This document shows positions 58,192-64,000 of a DNA stretch of 64,000 nt, in pieces. This DNA comes from CADEDH01 sp041394285 (GTDB taxonomy: Bacteria > Actinomycetota > Acidimicrobiia > Acidimicrobiales > SZUA-35), in the NCBI GenBank assembly GCA_041394285.1, contig JAWKIL010000016.1:92062-156061 (forward strand), in the 5' to 3' direction. The stretch's first letter is position 1, and each line of letters begins with the position of its first letter. The notes under the pieces were generated by a model, which saw nothing but the letters and a program-made list of their open reading frames with translations, was not told the DNA's origin and ran no database searches. The translations under genes and the position numbers were made by a program.

Positions 58192-61100
58192 GTGAACTCC
58201 CCAAACGGCCCCGCCCCCGCCGGCCCCAACTCGTGGCTCATCGACGAGTTGTTCAGCCAGTACCAGGAGGATCCGCGCTCGGTGCCCGACGAGTGGCGCC
58301 GCCTGTTCGACGATCGGACCGCCACCGGGGGAGACGGTGCGGCCCCGGCCGGGTCGGCCCCGGCCTGGCTCACCCCACCCCCGCCGGCCCCGGCCGCTCC
58401 CAGCGGCAACGGGCAGACCCCGATCGCCGCCGCTCCCCTGCCCGCCCTCCCCTCGGCCGCCGCCGCCCCCGCCGCGCCGACGCCAGCGCCCGCCCCCGCA
58501 CCGGCCGCCACCCCGGCCCCCGCGGTTGCGGCACCGGCCGCCCCCGCGCCGGCTCCGGCGGCCCCGGCGCCAGCACCGGCTGCACCGGCACCGGCCGCTC
58601 CGGCGCCGTCCACCCCGCAGGCGGACGAGGCCGACGACGGCGAGCTCCTGCGGGGGGTGGCGGCCCGGATCGCCGCCAACATGGAAGCCAGCCTGGCCGT
58701 GCCCACGGCCACCAGCTTCCGCGACGTGCCGGCCAAGCTGCTCGAGGTCAACCGCCTCGTGCTCAACAACCACCTGCGCCGGGTGCGGGGCGGCAAGGTC
58801 AGCTTCACCCACCTCATCGGCTACGCCGTGGTCCGGGCCATCGCCGCCACGGTGCCGGCCATGAACAACACCTTCGCCCACGACGCCGACGGCAAGCCCC
58901 GCATCTTCCGCCATCCCCACGTGGCCCTGGGCATCGCGGTGGACCAGGAGAAGGCCGACGGCTCCCGCTCCCTCGTGGTGCCCGTGATCAAGCAGGCCGA
59001 CACCCTCGACTTCGCCGGCTTCGTGGATGCCTACGAGCAGCAGATCGACAAGGTGCGGGCCAACAAGCTCTCCCCCGACGACCTCACCGGTGCCACCGTC
59101 ACCCTCACCAACCCGGGCACGATCGGCACCGTGCAGTCGGTGCCGCGGCTGATGCCGGGCCAGGGCGTCATCGTCGGTGTGGGGGCCATGGGCTATCCGG
59201 CCGAGTTCCAGGCCGCCGACCCCAAGGTGCTGGCCCAGCTCGGCCTGTCCAAGGTCATCACCCTCACCTCCACCTACGACCACCGCATCATCCAGGGGGC
59301 CGAGTCGGGCCTGTTCCTGAAGAAGGTGCACGAGCTGCTGCTGGGCGAGGACCAGTTCTACGTCGGCATCTTCGAAGACATGGGCGTCCCCTACGACGCC
59401 GTGCAGTGGCGGGCCGACCAGGGCGCGACCGACGGCCTCGACGGCATGGAGGCGGCGCTGGCCAAGCAGATGGCGGTGAGCACGCTGGTCAACCAGTACC
59501 GGGTGCGGGGCCACCTGATCGCCAACCTCAACCCTCTCGACGACTCGCTGAAGCGGCATGCCGAGCTCGACCCCACCACCTACGGGCTGACCATCTGGGA
59601 TCTGGACCGGGAGTTCCTGACCGGCGGCCGGGAGGGCATCTACGCCGCAGTGGGCGGCATTCCCCGCACGATGAAGCTGGGCGAGATCCTCGGCGTGCTG
59701 CGCGACGCCTACTCCCGCACCGTGGGCATCGAGTACATGCACATCGCCAACCCGGAGGAGAAGCGCTGGATCCAGGAGCAGGTGGAGGGGCGCCCGGCCA
59801 CCCTGGACCGCGAGACGCAGCACCACATCCTGGAGCGGCTGAGCGCGGCCGAGGCCATCGAGAAGTTCCTCGCCGCCCGCTACGTGGGCCAGAAGCGCTT
59901 CAGCCTCGAGGGCACCGAGAGCGCGATCCCCACGCTCGACGCCGTGCTGTCGGCGGCGGCCGACGGCGGCCTGGAGCGGGCCGTGATCGGCATGGCCCAC
60001 CGGGGCCGGCTCAACGTGCTGGTCAACATCTTGGGCAAGCGGCCCGAGGAGCTGTTCGGCGAGTTCGAGGGAGCGATCGACGAGAACTCGATCCAGGGCT
60101 CGGGCGACGTGAAGTACCACCTGGGCTACGAGGGCAAGCACACCAGCCCCAGCGGTGCGGCCATAGACATCGGCCTGGCCGCCAACCCGTCGCACCTGGA
60201 GACGGTGGACCCGGTGGTGGTCGGCATGACCCGGGCCCACATGGACCGCACCACCCGCGGCGATTACCCGGTGCTGGCCGTGCTGATCCACGGCGACGCC
60301 GCCTTCGCCGGCCAGGGCGTGGTGGCCGAGACCCTGAACCTGTCACAGGTGCGGGGCTACAAGGTGGGCGGCACCATCCACCTGATCATCAACAATCAGC
60401 TGGGCTACACCACCGCTCCTCACCAGAGCCGCTCCACCGACTACTCGACCGACGTGGCCAAGGCCGTGCAGGCTCCGATCTTCCACGTCAACGCCGACGA
60501 CCCGGAGGCCTGCGTCCGGGTGGCCCACCTCGCCTTCGCCTACCGCCAGCGGTTCAACAAGGACGTGGTGATCGACCTCATCGGCTACCGCCGCCACGGC
60601 CACAACGAAGGCGACGACCCGAGCTACACCCAGCCCGTGATGTACCGCAAGATCGGCGAGCGGCCTTCGGTGCGCACGATCTACACCCAGACGCTCATCG
60701 ACAAGGGCGACATCTCGATGGAAGAGGCCACCGAGGCCCTCGACTACTTCCAGCAGCTGCTGCAAACGGCGCTGGAGGACACCCGGGAGTCGGCCCCGCC
60801 CAAGGGCCTGCGGGCCAAGCCCGCCCCGCCCCCGCTCGGCGTCCTGCCCCACGTCGAGACGGGCGTGGAAGCCGAGCTGCTCGACCGGATCCACAACGCC
60901 CTGTCGGTGGTGCCCGAAGGGTTCACGGTGCACCCCAAGCTGGCCCGCCAGTTCGAGACACGGGCCCAGATGTACCGCTCGGGCGAGGTCGACTGGGCCC
61001 TGGCCGAAGCCTTCGCCTACGGCTCACTGCTGGCCCAGGGCACGTCGGTTCGCCTGGCCGGGCAGGACTCGCGCCGCGGCACGTTCGCCCACCGCCACGC

Positions 61101-62022
61101 CACCCTGCACGACTACCAGACCGGCGCCGAGTTCACCCCGTTGGCCGAGCTGGCCCCGCCCGGCACCAACTTCTGGATCTACGACTCCACGTTGTCGGAG
61201 TACGCCGCGCTGGGATTCGAGTACGGCTACTCGCTGGCCAACCGCGACTGCCTGGTGTTGTGGGAGGCCCAGTTCGGTGACTTCATCAACGGCGCCCAGA
61301 TCGTGATCGACCAGTACCTGGTGGCGGCCGAGGACAAGTGGCACGAGAGCAGCGGCCTCGTGCTGCTGCTCCCCCACGGCTACGAGGGCCAGGGCCCCGA
61401 GCACTCCTCGGCCCGCCTCGAACGCTTCCTCCAGCTGTGCGCCGAGGACAACATCCAGGTGGCCAACGTGAGCACGGCGGCCCAGTTCTTCCATCTGCTG
61501 CGGCGCCAGATGCTGCGCACCGTGCGCAAGCCGCTGGTGGTGTTCACACCGAAGTCGGGTCTGCGGGCCAAGGCCACCCGCTCACCGCTGTCGGCCTTCA
61601 CCTCGGGCTCGTTCGAAGAGGTCCTCGACGACACCGGGGTGGCCGATCCCCAGTCGGTGAAGCGCATCATCCTCGCCTCGGGCAAGGTGGCCAACGAGGC
61701 CCTCGCCCATCGCGACGCCAACAACGTCGGCGCCGTGGCCGTGGTGCGGGTGGAGCAGCTCTACCCGTGGCCCACGCGGGCGCTGGCCAACGCCGTGGCC
61801 CGCTACCCCAACTCCACCGAGGTCGTGTGGCTGCAGGAGGAGCCGGAGAACATGGGTGCCTGGAACTCGATGAAGGCCCACCTCTTCGACGGCCACGGCA
61901 TGACCCACAAGGTCCGGCGGGTGAGCCGGGCCGAATCGGGCAGCCCGGCCACCGGCTCCAACGCCATCCACCAGCAGGAGCAGGAAGAGCTGCTGAGCCG
62001 GGCCTTCGGCGCCCTCGGCTGA
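58192..62022 (+). CDS. kgd: Multifunctional 2-oxoglutarate dehydrogenase/decarboxylase (fused E2-E1, Kgd)
   Basis: TCA-cycle enzyme of 1276 residues, fused as in actinobacteria (M. tuberculosis Kgd has 1231). N-terminal SWLIDELFSQYQEDPRSVPD, a Pro/Ala-rich linker (about 60-145) in place of a lipoyl domain, E2-like acyltransferase domain with STYDHRIIQGAESG and catalytic His364, then the thiamin-dependent E1: GQKRFSLEGTESAIPTLDAV, GMAHRGRLNVLVNI, TPP motif from GDAAFAG at residue 701 to INNQLGYTT, RRHGHNEGDDPSYTQPVMY. The lipoyl group is supplied by another protein. GTG start with GAGGTG upstream. A perfect palindrome GGTTCC-G-GGAACC lies about 90 bases upstream and may be regulatory. Confidence 0.96.
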   Translation: MNSPNGPAPAGPNSWLIDELFSQYQEDPRSVPDEWRRLFDDRTATGGDGAAPAGSAPAWLTPPPPAPAAPSGNGQTPIAAAPLPALPSAAAAPAAPTPAPAPAPAATPAPAVAAPAAPAPAPAAPAPAPAAPAPAAPAPSTPQADEADDGELLRGVAARIAANMEASLAVPTATSFRDVPAKLLEVNRLVLNNHLRRVRGGKVSFTHLIGYAVVRAIAATVPAMNNTFAHDADGKPRIFRHPHVALGIAVDQEKADGSRSLVVPVIKQADTLDFAGFVDAYEQQIDKVRANKLSPDDLTGATVTLTNPGTIGTVQSVPRLMPGQGVIVGVGAMGYPAEFQAADPKVLAQLGLSKVITLTSTYDHRIIQGAESGLFLKKVHELLLGEDQFYVGIFEDMGVPYDAVQWRADQGATDGLDGMEAALAKQMAVSTLVNQYRVRGHLIANLNPLDDSLKRHAELDPTTYGLTIWDLDREFLTGGREGIYAAVGGIPRTMKLGEILGVLRDAYSRTVGIEYMHIANPEEKRWIQEQVEGRPATLDRETQHHILERLSAAEAIEKFLAARYVGQKRFSLEGTESAIPTLDAVLSAAADGGLERAVIGMAHRGRLNVLVNILGKRPEELFGEFEGAIDENSIQGSGDVKYHLGYEGKHTSPSGAAIDIGLAANPSHLETVDPVVVGMTRAHMDRTTRGDYPVLAVLIHGDAAFAGQGVVAETLNLSQVRGYKVGGTIHLIINNQLGYTTAPHQSRSTDYSTDVAKAVQAPIFHVNADDPEACVRVAHLAFAYRQRFNKDVVIDLIGYRRHGHNEGDDPSYTQPVMYRKIGERPSVRTIYTQTLIDKGDISMEEATEALDYFQQLLQTALEDTRESAPPKGLRAKPAPPPLGVLPHVETGVEAELLDRIHNALSVVPEGFTVHPKLARQFETRAQMYRSGEVDWALAEAFAYGSLLAQGTSVRLAGQDSRRGTFAHRHATLHDYQTGAEFTPLAELAPPGTNFWIYDSTLSEYAALGFEYGYSLANRDCLVLWEAQFGDFINGAQIVIDQYLVAAEDKWHESSGLVLLLPHGYEGQGPEHSSARLERFLQLCAEDNIQVANVSTAAQFFHLLRRQMLRTVRKPLVVFTPKSGLRAKATRSPLSAFTSGSFEEVLDDTGVADPQSVKRIILASGKVANEALAHRDANNVGAVAVVRVEQLYPWPTRALANAVARYPNSTEVVWLQEEPENMGAWNSMKAHLFDGHGMTHKVRRVSRAESGSPATGSNAIHQQEQEELLSRAFGALG

Positions 62023-62037
62023 CGGAAGCCGGCTCCC

Positions 62038-62637
62038 GTGGCGACACCACCGGACGACAGCCAGGGCGAGCGGTTCCGACGGGTGGCGGGCACGTTCACG
62101 TCGCTGGCCGCCGCCGTGCCGCCCGAAGGGTGGAACCGGCCCGCTCCCTGCGCCGGTTGGTCGGCGCGCGACATCGTGCGTCACCTCGTCGACTGGGTGC
62201 CGGCCGTGATCGGACGATCGGGTCTCGCCTTCGCTTCCGGCCCCGGGGTCGACGACGATCCGGCCGGCGCCTGGGCCGCCGTGGCCCGGACGTTGCAGGC
62301 TGCGCTCGACGACCCGGCGGTGGCGGCCCGCACGTTCGACGCCGGTCCGCCGGGTGAGCTGCGCATCGACACCGCCATCGGCATGCTCGTGCTCGGCGAT
62401 GTGCTCGTGCACAGCTGGGACCTGGCCGTCGCCACCGGCCAGCACGCCGACCTGGATGAGCGGATGGCGGCGGAGATGCTGGCCGGTATGGAGCCGATCG
62501 ACGAGCTGCTGCGCGGCAGCGGGCACTACGGCCCGCGGGTCCCGGCCGATCCCGATGCCGATGCGGTCAGCCGCCTCGTCGCCTTCACCGGGCGCGACCC
62601 GGGCTGGACACCCCCGCCACCGGACGGCCAGAGCTAG
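62038..62637 (+). CDS. TIGR03086-type mycothiol maleylpyruvate isomerase-like protein
   Basis: Protein of 199 residues of the same superfamily as the gene at 19126: NRPAPCAGWSARDIVRHLVD in the first metal helix and GDVLVHSWDLAVATGQHADL with the HxWDxA motif. GTG start, 15 bases after the kgd stop, so it is probably transcribed with kgd. The thiol-dependent chemistry is inferred from the family; no substrate is indicated. Confidence 0.78.
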   Translation: MATPPDDSQGERFRRVAGTFTSLAAAVPPEGWNRPAPCAGWSARDIVRHLVDWVPAVIGRSGLAFASGPGVDDDPAGAWAAVARTLQAALDDPAVAARTFDAGPPGELRIDTAIGMLVLGDVLVHSWDLAVATGQHADLDERMAAEMLAGMEPIDELLRGSGHYGPRVPADPDADAVSRLVAFTGRDPGWTPPPPDGQS

Positions 62638-63284
62638 CCCAGATCGAGCTCCAGCACCGCGCTCAGCTCGGCCAGCGCCTGGGTTGCGTCGAGCACCTTG
62701 ATGGTGGTCATGCCCATCGCCTTGGCCGGTTTGAGATTGATCCCGAGGTCATCGAGGTAGACGGCCTGGTGTGGCTCGATCGCCATCACCTCCAACGCCC
62801 GGCGGTAGAACTCCGGCTCCGGCTTGCGCACGCCGATCACCGACGACTCGATCACCGCGTCGAACATCGTCATCACCTCGCGGGTGTCGGCCCGGCCGTT
62901 GCCGTTGGCCACACCGTCGGAGTTGATGGGACCGTGCGAGCGGAAGTTGTTGGTCACGCACGCCGTGCGGAAACCCGCCTCCTTGATGCGTCGGATCGCC
63001 TCCACCATCTCGGGGCGCACATCGCCGCCGAGCAACTCGAGCACGGCGTGGCCGCTGATGCGATGACCCAGGGCCGCCGCCTCCGCTTCGAACATGGCGG
63101 CGAACCCGTCGGTGTCGACGTCGCTTCGCTCGAGATGGGCCCACGCGTTGTCGTCGGGGTTGGTGGCGTTGATGGAACGGATGAGTCCGACGGGCAGACC
63201 GTTGGCCTCTTCGTAGCGCGCGAACGCGTCGAAGGGGCTGGTGGTAACCACACCGCCGAAGTCGAACAACACAGCTTCGATCAC
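62634..63284 (-). CDS. HAD-IA family hydrolase
   Basis: Protein of 216 residues from a GTG start. HAD motif I: EAVLFDFGGVVTTSPFDAFA, with Asp nucleophile; motif II TACVTNNFRSHGP; motif III Lys in VIGVRKPEPEFYRRALEVMA; motif IV VYLDDLGINLKPAKAMGMTT. The layout (short cap, GGVV) fits the epoxide-hydrolase N-terminal phosphatase/haloacid dehalogenase-like group. It is convergent with the preceding gene, overlapping it by 4 bases. A TAGTAT box seven bases before the start suggests a leaderless message. An in-frame ATG much further upstream (63737) is ignored. Confidence 0.85.
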   Translation of the reverse strand: MIEAVLFDFGGVVTTSPFDAFARYEEANGLPVGLIRSINATNPDDNAWAHLERSDVDTDGFAAMFEAEAAALGHRISGHAVLELLGGDVRPEMVEAIRRIKEAGFRTACVTNNFRSHGPINSDGVANGNGRADTREVMTMFDAVIESSVIGVRKPEPEFYRRALEVMAIEPHQAVYLDDLGINLKPAKAMGMTTIKVLDATQALAELSAVLELDLG

Positions 63285-63291
63285 AAACCGG

Positions 63292-63297
63292 ATACTA
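63292..63297 (-). promoter_or_regulatory. -10 box TAGTAT for the HAD hydrolase gene
   Basis: Minus-strand TAGTAT ends seven bases before the GTG at 63284 in a locally AT-richer spacer. Confidence 0.5.
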
Positions 63298-63401
63298 TTG
63301 CCGACTCGAAGTCCTGGTACGAGAGCGCACGATCTCACAACGTGAGTGGGATGAGCGCCGGGACTCGACGACATCACGTCGCATGGTTTGACTGGGCAGG
63401 T

Positions 63402-64000
63402 ATGGCACGCACCGATCGACACCTCGTAGTGGATGGATCGAACATCGCAACCGAAGGACGCTCGCTCCCCAGCCTCGCTCAACTCGACGAGGCGGTGCGC
63501 GCCGCGACCGCTGAGCTCGGTTGCAGCGGCGTGACGGTGATCGTCGACGCCACCTTCTCGCATCGCATCGACGAGTCGGAGCGAGCGGAGTTCGAAGCCG
63601 CGGTATCGGCGGGCGAGGTGGTCACGCCACCGGCCGGTGCCATCGGCCGGGGCGACGCCTTCATCCTTCAAGTGGCGGAGAAGGCCAAGGCCACCGTGCT
63701 GTCGAACGACAGCTTCCAGGAGTTCCACGGCGAGCACGACTGGCTCTTCGACGAGGGTCGCCTCATCGGCGGCAAGCCCATCGAAGGTGTCGGCTGGGTG
63801 TTCGTCGATCGGGTGCCGGTGCGGGGCCCGGCCAGTCGCCGATCGGTCCGCGGTGCGGGCAAGACGTCCAAGCGATCGACGTCGAAGCGCCCGAGCCGAA
63901 CCGCATCGCTGGCCGCCAACGGGCCGGCACCGGTTCCCAACCGGGCCACGCCGCCGCCGGGCCGCAAGGCATCGGTGGTGACATCACCTCTCGTGGCTGC
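63402..64000 (+). CDS. NYN (Zc3h12a/PIN-like) ribonuclease-domain protein, cut by the window end
   Basis: Open reading frame of at least 199 residues with no stop before the right edge. The N-terminal 130 residues are a PIN-like NYN domain: RHLVVDGSNIATEGRSLPSL (first Asp and Asn), VTVIVDATFSHRIDESERAE, GRGDAFILQVAEKAKATVLS (second acidic cluster) and NDSFQEFHGEHDWLFDEGRL. This SNDSFQEF pattern is characteristic of the Zc3h12a-like family of RNA endonucleases. After residue 140 comes a basic, low-complexity tail (RRSVRGAGKTSKRSTSKRPS), probably for RNA binding. Codon use is slightly less GC-biased than in neighbouring genes. Confidence 0.8.
   Translation, partial: MARTDRHLVVDGSNIATEGRSLPSLAQLDEAVRAATAELGCSGVTVIVDATFSHRIDESERAEFEAAVSAGEVVTPPAGAIGRGDAFILQVAEKAKATVLSNDSFQEFHGEHDWLFDEGRLIGGKPIEGVGWVFVDRVPVRGPASRRSVRGAGKTSKRSTSKRPSRTASLAANGPAPVPNRATPPPGRKASVVTSPLVA

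Noticed and set aside
58337..58615. Pro/Ala-rich stretch in kgd as a frameshift or inserted repeat
   Set aside because: Other actinobacterial Kgd proteins have a similar low-complexity linker before the E2 domain, and the frame is intact.

Overview
The window is very GC-rich DNA packed with genes on both strands. It reads as chromosome from a free-living actinobacterium, most plausibly Acidimicrobiia (Iamia/Ilumatobacter type). Pointers are a fused E1/E2 2-oxoglutarate dehydrogenase (Kgd), a DevR/DevS-type two-component pair, UvrD2, relatives of the mycothiol-dependent nitroreductase Rv2466c and of the maleylpyruvate isomerase family, many family III CoA-transferases and acyl-CoA enzymes, and many genes with a TANNNT box 5-8 bases before the start codon and no Shine-Dalgarno sequence (leaderless style). 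The taxonomy is inference. I saw no rRNA, tRNA, CRISPR array, phage or transposase gene.

Layout. 1-12 kb: acyl-CoA metabolism (methionine-synthase-like protein, alpha-methylacyl-CoA racemase, FadB-like fusion, acyl-CoA dehydrogenase, quinone oxidoreductase) mixed with a PAP2 membrane phosphatase, a VOC dioxygenase, a Tad-pilus-like protein and a dual-specificity phosphatase behind an 11-bp repeat array. 12-15 kb: DsbA-fold protein, SSI-like lipoprotein, ElaA, membrane protein and three small peptide genes. 15-21 kb: NAD synthesis (nadA-nadB) with a palindromic operator, a WYL regulator, and an NrtR-type Nudix repressor 2-3 kb away that probably reads that operator. 21-27 kb: a frameshifted di-iron ferritin-like gene, then a run of three carboxyltransferase-like genes, two of them split and diverged, and a MarR regulator. 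27-34 kb: MarR-controlled DoxX/DOPA-dioxygenase pair, a translationally coupled ASKHA/OmpA/substrate-binding envelope operon, nitroreductase and epoxide hydrolase. 34-38 kb: hydratase, family III CoA-transferase and two malyl/citramalyl-CoA lyase-like genes. 38-42 kb: two decayed genes (DUF4143 ATPase; BTAD/SBP5 regulator) around an amidohydrolase. 42-49 kb: amidohydrolase, cupin, MFS exporter, two DJ-1-fold genes, ACT-malic enzyme. 49-57 kb: PH-domain protein, UvrD2, and a stress/dormancy cluster (USP-PPOX fusion, double USP, devR-devS, cyclic-nucleotide sensor) with related candidate DevR boxes. 57-64 kb: exonuclease III, kgd, HAD hydrolase, and an NYN ribonuclease cut by the right edge.

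The least explained layer lies between genes. At least five families of dispersed or tandem palindromic elements (A-E) recur in the intergenic gaps, often starting a few bases after a stop codon. Two coding ends have also been expanded by tandem duplication (nadB 3' end; a stop/start junction at 24.9 kb).
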